Assembly (NCBI GenBank): GCA_913060695.1
Contig: CAJXUA010000007.1
Span: forward strand, 121,930 to 185,929
Source of the DNA: an uncultured Gammaproteobacteria bacterium
GTDB taxonomy: Bacteria; Pseudomonadota; Gammaproteobacteria; Pseudomonadales; Pseudohongiellaceae
Direction of reading: 5' to 3'
Length of the DNA stretch: 64,000 bases
Position 1 is the stretch's first letter, and each line of letters opens with the position of its first letter. Below the pieces are notes generated by a model. It did not search any database, had not been told where the DNA came from, and saw only the letters and a list, made by a program, of their open reading frames with translations. The position numbers and the translations under genes were made by a program. Positions 7,667-16,771 of this stretch are shown here, one piece after another.

Positions 7667-9085
7667 CTACATGCCCGATTGCGCGGCAATGGCCGCTGCG
7701 ATTGCCGCCGCTAGGAACTCGGGGCGTCGCTTAGTCGAGTAGCGCGTCAACTCAGGGTGCGCCTCCACAAAACCTGTATTGAAATTACCAGACTGAAAAT
7801 CCGGATGATTCAGGATTTCTTTGTAATATTGCTTCGTGGTCTGAATACCATAGATCTGCATGTCTTCTAGCGCGCGCAAGGAACGCTGAATGAGTTCCTC
7901 CCAGTTACGGGACCACACCACCAACTTGGCACACATCGAATCGTAGTGCGGCGGAATGGTGTAGCCAGTATAGATCGCGGCATCGGTACGCACTCCAGGG
8001 CCACCTGGCGAGTAATAGCGCGAGATGCGGCCAAAACTGGGCAAGAAGCCGTTCTTAGGGTCCTCTGCATTAATGCGAAACTGCGCGGCAAAGCCAGAGT
8101 AAGTGATGCTCTTTTGCTCCACGCTCAGTGGCAAACCAGAGGCGATGCGGATCTGTTCGCGCACGATATCGATACCGGTGATTTCCTCGGTAATCGTATG
8201 CTCTACTTGAATGCGGGTATTCATCTCCATGAAATAGAAGCTGCCGTCACTATCGAGTAGGAATTCCACGGTGCCGGCATTCTCGTAACCTACTTCCTTG
8301 GCCAGCTTTACAGACAGCTCACCAATGCGGTTACGTTGCTCATCGTTCAACTGAGGAGAAGGCGCCAGCTCGATTAGTTTTTGATTGCGGCGCTGAATAG
8401 AGCAGTCGCGCTCGAACAGATGTACGGTGTTGCCTTGGGAATCCGCGAGAATCTGCACCTCGATATGGCGCGGATCTACGATGCACTTCTCCATAAACAC
8501 ATCGGCGCTGCCGAAGGCTTTGGTCGCCTCGGATATTACGCGTTGATAATTCTGTTGCAGCTCTTTGGGATCGTTGCAGCGACGAATACCACGACCGCCT
8601 CCGCCCGATGTGGCCTTGAGCATAATGGGGTAGCCGATCTTCTTGGCCACCTTGAGGGCATCGGCGACATCCACTAGGTTGCCATCGGTTCCGGGAGTAA
8701 CCGGTACGCCCGCTTTCTCGGCGCTGCGACGCGCCTCCGTCTTATTGCCCATGGCGTTGATGACACGGGCCTCGGGGCCAATGAATTTTACCCCACGCCG
8801 CTCGCAGATCTGTGCCAGCTCGGCATTCTCTGAGAGGAAACCATAGCCGGGGTGTAGGCCATCGCAACCCGTCTCTACGGCCAAGTTAACCAATTGATGC
8901 GGGTTCAAATAACCCTGCAGCGGGTCTGGCCCAACGGAATAAGCCTCATCGGCTTTCTTAACATGAAGAGAATAGCGGTCGGCCTCTGTATAGATGGCGA
9001 CCGAACGCACGCCAAGCTCTCGGCAAGCGCGGGCAATCCGGACCGCAATCTCGCCGCGGTTTGCAATTAAGACTTTTTTTAACAC
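7667..9085 (-). CDS. pycA: Pyruvate carboxylase subunit A (biotin carboxylase)
   Basis: A 472-residue ATP-grasp biotin carboxylase that carboxylates the biotin on PycB using bicarbonate and ATP. The N-terminus, LKKVLIANRGEIAVRIARACRE, is the classic preATP-grasp start. Also visible are the glycine loop SGGGGRGIRR, the MEKCI ... HIEVQ segment, and the active-site region EMNTRIQVEHTITEE. Length is close to AccC. It is assigned to pyruvate rather than acetyl-CoA carboxylase because the partner 155 bp downstream is the carboxyltransferase PycB; no accB lies in this window. A REP cluster separates the two genes, so PycA and PycB amounts may be set separately. Confidence 0.9.
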   Translation of the reverse strand: MLKKVLIANRGEIAVRIARACRELGVRSVAIYTEADRYSLHVKKADEAYSVGPDPLQGYLNPHQLVNLAVETGCDGLHPGYGFLSENAELAQICERRGVKFIGPEARVINAMGNKTEARRSAEKAGVPVTPGTDGNLVDVADALKVAKKIGYPIMLKATSGGGGRGIRRCNDPKELQQNYQRVISEATKAFGSADVFMEKCIVDPRHIEVQILADSQGNTVHLFERDCSIQRRNQKLIELAPSPQLNDEQRNRIGELSVKLAKEVGYENAGTVEFLLDSDGSFYFMEMNTRIQVEHTITEEITGIDIVREQIRIASGLPLSVEQKSITYSGFAAQFRINAEDPKNGFLPSFGRISRYYSPGGPGVRTDAAIYTGYTIPPHYDSMCAKLVVWSRNWEELIQRSLRALEDMQIYGIQTTKQYYKEILNHPDFQSGNFNTGFVEAHPELTRYSTKRRPEFLAAAIAAAIAAQSGM

Positions 9086-9249
9086 TGAAGAATTCTCTGT
9101 GGCTGGAGTCTGTCTGAATTCACGCTAAAAACTAGGAATTTGGTGGGTTCAATCCCACAATCCGCCCTGCGTGATCTAAATATTAGGAATCGCAGCTTAC
9201 TTAGGCTGCAATTAGGCGTCAACTAGCAAAGTAGGGCTGGCCTAGCAGT

Positions 9250-9813
9250 TTAGGCTTGTTTGAATCGTAAACTGAACAGCGCGAGACCGAGCTCACGAGT
9301 ATCGCCATTGCCGGGAAGACGAGCGTCCGGTAGTTCGAATTGCAGGGTATTGGTGCCATGTCGCAATAGTCCCGCAGGCACCGTAATCACTACCTCGAAG
9401 ATGTTTGAATCACTAAATTCTGACGTGAGCACTTCTTGCTCGTTAATGAGCATGCTGACCCGCTGCCGCTCAAGAGGGCGAAAGCGCAATACCAACTCTC
9501 TTACTCGCTGCGCATCGACACTGTCATCCAACGCGAAATGAATGCTCGGGCTATGCCCGAGAGACCAGCGGAACTCCTGCTCGGCGTCCGACCAGCTATC
9601 GAAAGCCAGCTTTTCCGAGTCAAATCGCAGTACTTCACCGGGGACTATTTCTTCAAGCGCCGCTAACTGCGCGGCGCTAATGCGCAAGTCTCGAGTAATG
9701 TAATAGCGTTGATATTCCTCGCTCACTGAAGGGTTCAGGAGCAATACCAGCACATAGACATAGAACAATGTTAGACCCAGCGATGCTAAAGCGAGCTTAG
9801 ACTTGATGCTCAT
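9250..9813 (-). CDS. Membrane-anchored protein of unknown function, partner of PIG-V-like enzyme
   Basis: A 187-residue protein with one N-terminal membrane segment (about residues 8-27, LALASLGLTLFYVYVLVLLL) followed by a soluble, mostly beta domain. The pattern FEVVITVPAGLLRHGTNTLQFELPDA resembles sugar-binding beta-sandwich modules, which suggests an extracytoplasmic carbohydrate-related role. Its ATG overlaps the stop of the upstream glycosyltransferase-like gene by four bases, so the two are translationally coupled and probably act together. No family recognised. The start is well supported by the coupling. Confidence 0.7.
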   Translation of the reverse strand: MSIKSKLALASLGLTLFYVYVLVLLLNPSVSEEYQRYYITRDLRISAAQLAALEEIVPGEVLRFDSEKLAFDSWSDAEQEFRWSLGHSPSIHFALDDSVDAQRVRELVLRFRPLERQRVSMLINEQEVLTSEFSDSNIFEVVITVPAGLLRHGTNTLQFELPDARLPGNGDTRELGLALFSLRFKQA

Positions 9814-11006
9814 ACCACCAAGGCCTCCCGCAGCAGCCAGGCCTTATACATTGCTGCCAGCCCCCAGACGCTCACAGGAATCACCAACACGGCAAGTGGC
9901 ATGCTATGCCACCATCGAGGAGTTAGAGCCTCAGCCGAAGCCACAGAGCCCCTCATGCCCTTAATTGATAACAAGGTGACGCTTAGACATTTAGCGACTA
10001 CCAACAACAGAGGAGCCTGCCACCATAGATATCGCGGCATCGCGACCAACCCCGTTGAGAGTGGAATAAGTGTGGCACACAAGGAGAAAACGGCGAGTCC
10101 GTATTCCTTTATTAGAACCAGATAGGCGATCATCACTAGTGCCAACACTGTCATCCAGGCCCACAACTGAGGTATCGGGTCAGAGGCCTGCATGCCGACT
10201 ACGAGGTATTTGAAGGGATTTGATGGCACGCGCTCCCACGCAATTTGTACATGGGAGAACGCTAGGCCGTCCCCCATCCTGTAGTACAAAAAGACCATAA
10301 AGAGCGCTAGCCCTAGAGGCACCAAAAGCAAGCCGAAGCCCATTCGCAAACGCTCTAACGGCCCGGCAGTCGGCACTCGCCTTAAAACAGCAATCAAATA
10401 GGCCAGCCCGAACAGCACCCCGGTAGGTCGCACGGCGCTCAGTACCGCGCCTGCCAATCCCGCCGCCTCGAATCTTTGCTGTTTGAGGGCAATGAAGCTT
10501 AGACAACTGAAGAACAGAAACATGGACTCGGTATAGCCAACATTGCCGTATATCGCGTAGGGATGCAGGCCCGCAACGGCGCCAGCAACCCAAGGGGAGA
10601 CTCTTGGAGCGTAGAGCGTTGCGAATTTAATGAATGCAAAAATAGATAGGAGAAAGAAAACCTTGGAGACAACAACTAGTGCGGTATGCGACGTCCAGGG
10701 TCCCAGTTTCGCGAGGATACTCGCTACAAGTGGGAGCGCGGGAAAGAAGGCCCAGTTAGCAGCATCTCCTCGTTCGTGACCATGGGCTTCGTAGTCATAG
10801 CCCGAGTTGACGATGCTCCCATACCACTGACAGTCCCAATCGCATAAGCGGATATAAGACTGTCCATTGGACACAAGGGCTATCATTTCAAAGAACTGAT
10901 TCCAAAGAAATACCAACACGGCGATGCCGAGCATGCCTGCGTGCTGCCGTGCTAGTCGGGTGATATTGTTCATTTTGCAACTTGTCTTCCAGACATGCCA
11001 TTCCAT
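9810..11006 (-). CDS. PIG-V-like mannosyltransferase family membrane protein
   Basis: A 398-residue polytopic membrane protein with about ten predicted membrane spans. It resembles the GPI mannosyltransferase II (PIG-V) family: an early acidic loop, CDWDCQWYGSIVNSGYD, follows the first membrane helix, as in GT-C glycosyltransferases that use lipid-linked sugars, and the later segment HPYAIYGNVGYTESMFLF is also typical. Bacterial members are poorly characterised and may modify a lipid or glycan. The ATG at 11006 has no clear ribosome site. An internal ATG at 10973 (MNNIT) with GGAAG upstream may be the real start. Coupled to the downstream 187-residue protein by a 4-bp overlap. Confidence 0.72.
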   Translation of the reverse strand: MEWHVWKTSCKMNNITRLARQHAGMLGIAVLVFLWNQFFEMIALVSNGQSYIRLCDWDCQWYGSIVNSGYDYEAHGHERGDAANWAFFPALPLVASILAKLGPWTSHTALVVVSKVFFLLSIFAFIKFATLYAPRVSPWVAGAVAGLHPYAIYGNVGYTESMFLFFSCLSFIALKQQRFEAAGLAGAVLSAVRPTGVLFGLAYLIAVLRRVPTAGPLERLRMGFGLLLVPLGLALFMVFLYYRMGDGLAFSHVQIAWERVPSNPFKYLVVGMQASDPIPQLWAWMTVLALVMIAYLVLIKEYGLAVFSLCATLIPLSTGLVAMPRYLWWQAPLLLVVAKCLSVTLLSIKGMRGSVASAEALTPRWWHSMPLAVLVIPVSVWGLAAMYKAWLLREALVV

Positions 11007-11215
11007 TCAATTGAGAAATATTCCCACGCGCTACAATAACCATCATAATGGCGGGATGCAAGTGCGATTTTGACCCGCCGACGATTTTCTAATCTGCTGT
11101 GAGCCGGCGCTCAGCCATAGCATTCGCCGCACACTTAGAGGGTAAGTGTGCTCGATAATAATGCTGTTGAAATTTTGCTGCGGGCATCGGGATCGATGCA
11201 CGATTAGTGCGTCAT

Positions 11216-11806
11216 TTATTGACGGTCGTATATCCTCACGACTTTCACTGCTGCGCCAAAATTGGCAGGCTTGAGTTCGAGCTCGGCGCGCAAACGCTTG
11301 CCATTGGCCTCGACCGTATAGGTCTCCAGAGTAAAGCCTCCGTCCCGTGGACGCCCTTCCACATAGAGAACGTCTCCTTCCCATTGCCCAATGGAGAAGT
11401 CTTTGCCGCCATTGGCATAGTGATCGCTGGCGCCGACGGTGCGAGTGCGGCCATCGGTATGGAACACTCGCTGATAGCCATCGGCATAGCCAAACCAGAA
11501 CTCCGGCTTGGTATAGTCGATGCGCAGGATATTGTCGTAGGAGATGCGGTCATACAGCTCCTGCTCCTCGGGGCCGCCTCGGTAGCGCCCCTTCTCTTTC
11601 TTCTTAAACCAACTCCTGGCGACCTTGCCGCCCGCTTTAATTATGGCGGCCTCTACAGCCTCGTCAGTGTCTTCGCTGAGCTCCTCGTTGATGAGCCAAT
11701 TGCCCACAAGAGGATGCACTGGCGCCTCCTGCCCGAAGCTCAGGGCGGCACTACAGGTCATCAGCACGCTCAGGCTCAATGCCTGTGTAAAGGTGGCGAT
11801 TTTCAT
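11216..11806 (-). CDS. Secreted protein of unknown function
   Basis: A 196-residue protein with a Sec signal peptide (MKIATFTQALSLSVLMTCSAALSFGQ, cleavage near 26). The start at 11806 is chosen because GAGGAGAC lies a few bases upstream; a GTG further out at 11821 would lengthen the signal. The mature part starts VHPLVGNWLINEELSEDTDEAVEAA and contains a basic KKKEKGRYRGG stretch and several beta strands (WEGDVLYVEGRPRDGG). This resembles the small lipocalin-like secreted proteins found next to many proteobacterial genes. No specific family recognised. It stands alone between the PIG-V pair and SURF1. Confidence 0.72.
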   Translation of the reverse strand: MKIATFTQALSLSVLMTCSAALSFGQEAPVHPLVGNWLINEELSEDTDEAVEAAIIKAGGKVARSWFKKKEKGRYRGGPEEQELYDRISYDNILRIDYTKPEFWFGYADGYQRVFHTDGRTRTVGASDHYANGGKDFSIGQWEGDVLYVEGRPRDGGFTLETYTVEANGKRLRAELELKPANFGAAVKVVRIYDRQ

Positions 11807-11896
11807 CACTTGTCTCCTCACTCACCGAGTAGATTTCGCTTCGATACTTTAAACGAAGCTATACCTTAGCACGGCACGGGTTCACTGACCGCATCA

Positions 11897-12661
11897 TCAG
11901 CGGCGTCGTTGCAGGGCCAAGAAATTACTGCTCATCAAAAACGTTATCACTAGCACAATAAGCGCCATGCCAAACCATTGCAGGGCGTATTGAATATGCA
12001 TGCGCGTATTCACTGTCACTGCTGGCCAGTGCCTAGCGAATACGCCCGTCTCATTCGCCCCTAAACGCACCACCCAAGGCAGTAGGGGGCGTTCCATCAA
12101 TTCGGCAGCACGAGCGATGTCGAGACTGCGAAAGCGCAAGGGCCAATCGTCCCCTTCGACTTGTGTCACACCCGGTAGCGTGGCCGGAATATGCAGCTGT
12201 CCACGCAGTGTCTGCAGCCCCTCGACCGGCGGGATATAGGGCATGCCATCGGCACCCGGCCCTGGCGTTACCCAGCCACGGCTCACCAATACGAACTCAC
12301 CACTATCTTCGAGCTCGAACGGAGTGATCAGCTCGAAACCCGGCGCACCTTGGAAGAATTGAAAGGCAACTATGAAGGAGGCCGTGTTCCAATAACGCCC
12401 AGTAGCGAAGACGCTGAGATTCTCCAAATCGTTGATCTGTGCCTCGCTCAATGGCCCCGAACGCGGACTTAATGTGGCTAGGGGCATCGGGGCTTCTTGC
12501 TGACGCAGTTGCATCGCTTGCGCAAGCTCGCGTTTTTCCTGAACTCGGCTCAGTTGCCAGAACCCTAGATTGATTAGGAGTGCTAGCGTTAGTACTACGC
12601 AGATGGCTATTAACCAATGAACTCTTATACGCAATTCGCCAAACTTCAATTCTGTTTGCAC
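11897..12661 (-). CDS. SURF1 family protein (cytochrome oxidase biogenesis)
   Basis: A 254-residue SURF1-like protein, which helps insert heme a into cytochrome c oxidase subunit I at the inner membrane. It has the usual two-helix layout: a membrane segment near 17-37 (LIAICVVLTLALLINLGFWQLSR) and a second near the C-terminus (IQYALQWFGMALIVLVITFLM). Between them lies the periplasmic beta domain with FVLVSRGWVTPG. GFWQLSR and RGW are family hallmarks. No cox genes are nearby, which is unusual, since SURF1 is often inside the cox operon in this class. Identification is good. Confidence 0.88.
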   Translation of the reverse strand: MQTELKFGELRIRVHWLIAICVVLTLALLINLGFWQLSRVQEKRELAQAMQLRQQEAPMPLATLSPRSGPLSEAQINDLENLSVFATGRYWNTASFIVAFQFFQGAPGFELITPFELEDSGEFVLVSRGWVTPGPGADGMPYIPPVEGLQTLRGQLHIPATLPGVTQVEGDDWPLRFRSLDIARAAELMERPLLPWVVRLGANETGVFARHWPAVTVNTRMHIQYALQWFGMALIVLVITFLMSSNFLALQRRR

Positions 12662-12830
12662 TGCAGCCCCGCCATTTCTTATCGTTTATTTTGCATCGAT
12701 TCTAGAGGCTTAAGGCCCATAGAGCGATTCTTTTTGCGGCGCGCAGTCTCTTTTATTTAACGCATATGATAAATTGTCGCCCGACGCATCTTACTAACTC
12801 CCCCAACCCTCTCCGCACGGAATCTCCACA

Positions 12831-13745
12831 ATGAAAATCGGCGTTTTATCGCGAAACGGCAAGCTATACTCAACTCGTAGACTCGTAGAGGCCGCCAAAG
12901 ATCGTGGACACGATGTGAGGGTCGTAGATGTCCTCAAGTGCTATATGAATATCACGGCTAACAACCCTACCGTTCACTACAAGGGTGTAGGAGATCAAGA
13001 GACTCTTGAGTTCGACGCGGTGATACCACGCATTGGCGCTAGCGTGACGGGCTATGGCTGCGCCGTACTACGGCAATTCGAAGTCGCCGGCATCTACTCC
13101 GTTAACGAGTCGATCGCGATCGCACGCTCGCGCGACAAACTTCGCGCACACCAGCTCTTGGCACGCCGCGGCATCGGCCAGCCCATCACCAGCTATGCCC
13201 ACTCTGCCGACGCCACTAGCGACCTCATAAGCTCTGTTGGCGGCGCACCACTGGTCGTCAAAATCATGGAAAGCACTCACGGCAATGGCGTAGTCCTTGC
13301 GGAGACTCGCAAGGCCGCAGAGGCTTTGATTACTGCGTTTCGTGGTTTGCAGGCAGACTTTCTAGTGCAGGAGTTCATCAAGGAATCCGGCGGCGCCGAC
13401 ATTCGCTGCTTCGTGATTGGTGAACGTGTGATTGCGGCTATGCAACGCACTGCGGCAGCCGGCGAGTTCCGCTCTAATCTTCACCGCGGCGGTACCGCAA
13501 CAGTAGTGAAACTGCGCCCCGATGAACGCAAGCTAGCGGTTAAAGCCGCGCAAGTGATGGGACTAGACGTCGCAGGGGTGGACATCATTCGCTCCAATCA
13601 CGGGCCCTTGGTGCTAGAGGTCAATTCATCCCCCGGCCTAGAAGGTATCGAGGCCGCCACGGGCAAGGACATCGCGGGCGCGATCATAGAGTATATGGAG
13701 AAAGATAGCCTGAAAGGTCCCAACAAGATGAAGGGCGTTGGCTAA
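12831..13745 (+). CDS. rimK: Ribosomal protein S6 glutamate ligase RimK
   Basis: A 304-residue ATP-grasp ligase that adds glutamates to the C-terminus of ribosomal protein S6. The N-terminus, [21 protein letters not shown], is nearly diagnostic. Further motifs: DVLKCYMNI, the ATP-binding [36 protein letters not shown], and the metal-binding [13 protein letters not shown]. Length matches E. coli RimK. It stands alone, with a divergent promoter region shared with SURF1. The downstream hairpin at 13761-13793 belongs mainly to the convergent gene. Confidence 0.95.
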   Translation: MKIGVLSRNGKLYSTRRLVEAAKDRGHDVRVVDVLKCYMNITANNPTVHYKGVGDQETLEFDAVIPRIGASVTGYGCAVLRQFEVAGIYSVNESIAIARSRDKLRAHQLLARRGIGQPITSYAHSADATSDLISSVGGAPLVVKIMESTHGNGVVLAETRKAAEALITAFRGLQADFLVQEFIKESGGADIRCFVIGERVIAAMQRTAAAGEFRSNLHRGGTATVVKLRPDERKLAVKAAQVMGLDVAGVDIIRSNHGPLVLEVNSSPGLEGIEAATGKDIAGAIIEYMEKDSLKGPNKMKGVG

Positions 13746-13749
13746 GCTG

Positions 13750-13793
13750 AAATTTAAAAAGTGCCGACAGGAATTTGAGATTCCTGCCGGCAC
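13750..13793 (-). terminator. Intrinsic terminator of the secreted protein gene at 13801
   Basis: A 14-bp stem, GTGCCGACAGGAAT (13761-13774) with ATTCCTGCCGGCAC (13780-13793), has one mismatch. Read on the minus strand it is followed by TTTTTAAATTT, so it ends the 13801-14535 gene. On the plus strand there is no T-run, though it may still halt rimK transcripts coming the other way. Confidence 0.85.
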
Positions 13794-13800
13794 AAGCGGA

Positions 13801-14535
13801 CTAATCCTGAGTCCCTAACACCGTCCATAGAACCGTATCGCTGAGCTGCGTACCATCTTCCAATTGCAAGCTCACCGTCAATGTGTGCGACCCAACGCCT
13901 ATCTGTGCCGAGATATTCGAGCAGCGGAATACTCTCCCGCCAAGCGCTAACTCGGACATTGTCAAACATTGCGCTAGGTCTTCCGAAACATCGCTGCGCT
14001 GCTCCGACCCAGTATTGCGCCCCGATAGAAATGCGCTTCCTGCAACCACATTGCTTCCTGGGCTACTAGGATCGCGCTCAAGAAACATCGTGAAGTCGAA
14101 GGTCTGATTGCTGGCGTAGACACCCGTCGCTGGCGAGAGAGTTAAGGATGCACTGGCAGCAGTTACCGTGAACTCCTTCTGCGGTCCAGATGCCTCACCG
14201 TTGATCTTGGCGGACACCTGGTAAGTACCCGGGTTCAAACTCCCTATTGTCTGGCTAAAATTCAGAGGTACTACCACTGCAGGACAGATGGCGAGAGGAT
14301 TACCTTTAATCGTAGTATCGATCACGATATTACTGCCGTTTATTAGCACGGCGCTCGTGACAATCTGACAGCCATCTCCCTTCAAACCCTTCACTTCGAC
14401 ACTGATGAGATCCCGATCGCTAGGGGCTACTTGCGAGATAGCGATCTCTTCAACAGTGCCCCACTGAGCACTAGCCTCGTTGGCGGAAAACGCCAATAGA
14501 GCAGCAAAAAATAAGCGCTTATACATTCCTTCCAT
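13801..14535 (-). CDS. Secreted protein of unknown function, Ig-like beta domains
   Basis: A 244-residue exported protein. A Sec signal (about residues 4-23, RLFFAALLAFSANEASA) follows the ATG at 14535, which has an excellent AAGGAGG nine bases upstream. The mature part has two beta-rich stretches. One contains NPGTYQVSAKINGE and the other GSHTLTVSLQLEDG, typical of Ig-like or cell-surface adhesion modules. Four cysteines could form two disulphides. No catalytic motif is seen, and its job is unknown. It has its own terminator. Confidence 0.72.
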   Translation of the reverse strand: MEGMYKRLFFAALLAFSANEASAQWGTVEEIAISQVAPSDRDLISVEVKGLKGDGCQIVTSAVLINGSNIVIDTTIKGNPLAICPAVVVPLNFSQTIGSLNPGTYQVSAKINGEASGPQKEFTVTAASASLTLSPATGVYASNQTFDFTMFLERDPSSPGSNVVAGSAFLSGRNTGSEQRSDVSEDLAQCLTMSELALGGRVFRCSNISAQIGVGSHTLTVSLQLEDGTQLSDTVLWTVLGTQD

Positions 14536-14732
14536 TTTAGATTTCCTCCTTTGTTGTTAATCGAACCACAATGGGGGAATATTTCCCACAGATTCGAGAG
14601 CCGATAATACGCAAGCTCTAGCACTGCCCAAGTGATCGGAATCACACGCAATGCACAGAGCTAAAAAACGCTCTTGCGGAGGGAGGGTATTGGACTTTTA
14701 GAGCCGCCTAAGACGGATAGACTTTGGGCCTA

Positions 14733-15734
14733 TCAGGGCTTGGAAGCGTCATACAACAAACAGGAAACGGGCTGAGCCTCGTCACTTAAGTGAGGGACCA
14801 CTTGCTTACACACCTCCATTGCCTGTGGGCAGCGGGTATGAAAATTACAGCCAGAAGGCGGGTTTATCGGTGATGGTACATCACCCACCAGTATCTGCCG
14901 GTGCGCCACGTGATGTGGGTCGGGCACTGGTATCGCCGAGATCAACGACTGGGTATAGGGGTGCCGTGCCGTTCGGTAGATGCTCTCGCCCACTCCGGAC
15001 TCTACAATCTTGCCCAAATACATGATCGCGATGCGGTCGGAGATATGCTTCACCACGGCCAGGTCATGGGCGATAAATAGATAGGAGAGATTGAACTCCT
15101 TCTGCAGATCGATAAGTAGATTCAAGATCTGACTCTGGATCGACACATCTAGCGCCGAGACTGGCTCGTCACAGATGATCAACTTGGGGTTCAGCGCAAT
15201 CGAGCGCGCTATGCCGATACGCTGACGCTGGCCACCGGAGAACTCGAATGGGTATCGCGTCACCGAGCGCGCGGGCAGGCCAACAAGATCTAAGAGTTCC
15301 TTGACGCGCTTCTGCCTAGACTCTCGATTGCCAATATTGTGAACCTGAAAGGGTTCTTCCAATATCTGCCCCACCGTATGCCGCGAGTTCAAAGACTCCA
15401 TCGGGTCCTGAAAGATCATCTGAATATCGCGGCGGAAAGGCATCAGTGGCTTGCGGCCAAGCTTCGCAATGTCTTGGCCCTCGAAGCTAATCTCACCCGC
15501 TGTCGGTTGATATAACCTCGCAATACAGCGCCCGAGCGTGGATTTACCACACCCGGACTCGCCCACTAATCCAAGGGTCTCCCCCGGGGCGATGTCGAAG
15601 CTAACGCCATCCACCGCTTTATTGAATTTGCCAGTGCGCATGAAGATGCCTTCCTTCACGGGGAAGTGCATCTTCAGGTCGCGCACGCTGAGCAAGGGTT
15701 CGACTTTTTTGTTCTGCAAAGGGATTACACTCAT
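14733..15734 (-). CDS. Oligopeptide ABC transporter ATP-binding protein (OppF-like), Yej-type cluster
   Basis: A 333-residue ABC ATPase that powers peptide import. Walker A GESGCGKSTLGR, signature FSGGQRQRIGIAR, Walker B LIICDEPVSALD and the switch His in LFIAHDL are all intact. The C-terminal oligopeptide_transporter motif (NFHTRCPQA with cysteines) is typical of OppF and DppF. It is the last gene of the six-gene minus-strand operon 22820-14733 and overlaps the OppD-like gene by four bases. E. coli YejF is a fused double ATPase; here the halves are separate genes. Confidence 0.92.
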   Translation of the reverse strand: MSVIPLQNKKVEPLLSVRDLKMHFPVKEGIFMRTGKFNKAVDGVSFDIAPGETLGLVGESGCGKSTLGRCIARLYQPTAGEISFEGQDIAKLGRKPLMPFRRDIQMIFQDPMESLNSRHTVGQILEEPFQVHNIGNRESRQKRVKELLDLVGLPARSVTRYPFEFSGGQRQRIGIARSIALNPKLIICDEPVSALDVSIQSQILNLLIDLQKEFNLSYLFIAHDLAVVKHISDRIAIMYLGKIVESGVGESIYRTARHPYTQSLISAIPVPDPHHVAHRQILVGDVPSPINPPSGCNFHTRCPQAMEVCKQVVPHLSDEAQPVSCLLYDASKP

Positions 15735-16765
15735 GCGACGGCACTCAACTTAAAATTCGCACTATCGCCGCCACCGCCGACGCTCGTCTTCAGTTCGCGC
15801 CATTCATAACAGGCCACCTCGTGGCCCTCGCTAATTGTCTCTGCCGCTGGCGGCGCAAGTAGACAACTGTCTTTACGGTATCGACAACGGTTCTCGAAGC
15901 GGCAGCCCTTGGGCATATCTAACAGGCCCGGCACCATGCCCGGGATAATCGTCAGCTTAGACTTAGGCTCTGTGTCGAGGCGAGGTATCGACTCTAGTAA
16001 GCCGCGCGTATAAGGATGTGTAGGACTGTCGAATATCTCGTAGACACTGCCGCGCTCCGCCACCTTGCCTGCGTACATCACGACTACGGACGCGGAAGTC
16101 TCGGCAATAACGCCAAGATCATGAGTAATCAGCAGTACGGACATGCCCATCTCTTTCTGCAACTCTTTGATCAGCTCTAGAATCTGCGCCTGAATTGTCA
16201 CATCCAATGCGGTGGTAGGCTCGTCCGCGATCAACAGGCTGGGCTGACACGCGAGTGCCATGGCGATCACAACGCGCTGACGCATGCCGCCAGAGAGCTG
16301 ATGGGGGTATTCCGTCATGCGGATATCGGGAGCCGGGATGCCGACCTTGTCGAGCATGGCGATGCCTTCTTTGAGCGCCTTCTCTTTCGAAATCTTCTTG
16401 TGTAACAGTATCACCTCGGTCAATTGTCGACCGATCGTGTGCACTGGATTCAGCGCTGTCATCGGCTCCTGAAAGACCATGCCGATGCGCGCGCCGCGAA
16501 CTCTCTGCATCTGCTCGATACTCATGTCGACGAGATTCTCGCCCTGCAGCAATATCTCGCCGCCCATGATCTGGCCGATTGGCTGTGGCAATAGCCGCAT
16601 GATCGACAGTGCCGTTACGCTCTTCCCGCAGCCGGACTCTCCCACGATACCCAGAGTCTCGCCCGCCTTGATATCGAAGCTAACGTCGTCCACCGCGCGC
16701 ACGCGCCCCTCGTCGGTAGAGAACTCGGTAACGAGATTTTTAACAGAAAGTATCACATCAGACAT
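15731..16765 (-). CDS. Oligopeptide ABC transporter ATP-binding protein (OppD-like), Yej-type cluster
   Basis: A 344-residue ABC ATPase partner of the gene downstream. Walker A GESGCGKSVTALSI, signature LSGGMRQRVVIAMAL, Walker B LLIADEPTTALDVTIQ and LLITHDLGV are all present, with the C-terminal CRFENRCRYRKDSC cysteine motif of OppD/DppD. It overlaps the OppF-like gene by four bases and starts seven bases after the stop of the second binding lipoprotein, so translation is probably coupled. It should pair with the YejB/YejE-like permeases of the same operon. Confidence 0.92.
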   Translation of the reverse strand: MSDVILSVKNLVTEFSTDEGRVRAVDDVSFDIKAGETLGIVGESGCGKSVTALSIMRLLPQPIGQIMGGEILLQGENLVDMSIEQMQRVRGARIGMVFQEPMTALNPVHTIGRQLTEVILLHKKISKEKALKEGIAMLDKVGIPAPDIRMTEYPHQLSGGMRQRVVIAMALACQPSLLIADEPTTALDVTIQAQILELIKELQKEMGMSVLLITHDLGVIAETSASVVVMYAGKVAERGSVYEIFDSPTHPYTRGLLESIPRLDTEPKSKLTIIPGMVPGLLDMPKGCRFENRCRYRKDSCLLAPPAAETISEGHEVACYEWRELKTSVGGGGDSANFKLSAVA

Positions 16766-16771
16766 ATGGGC

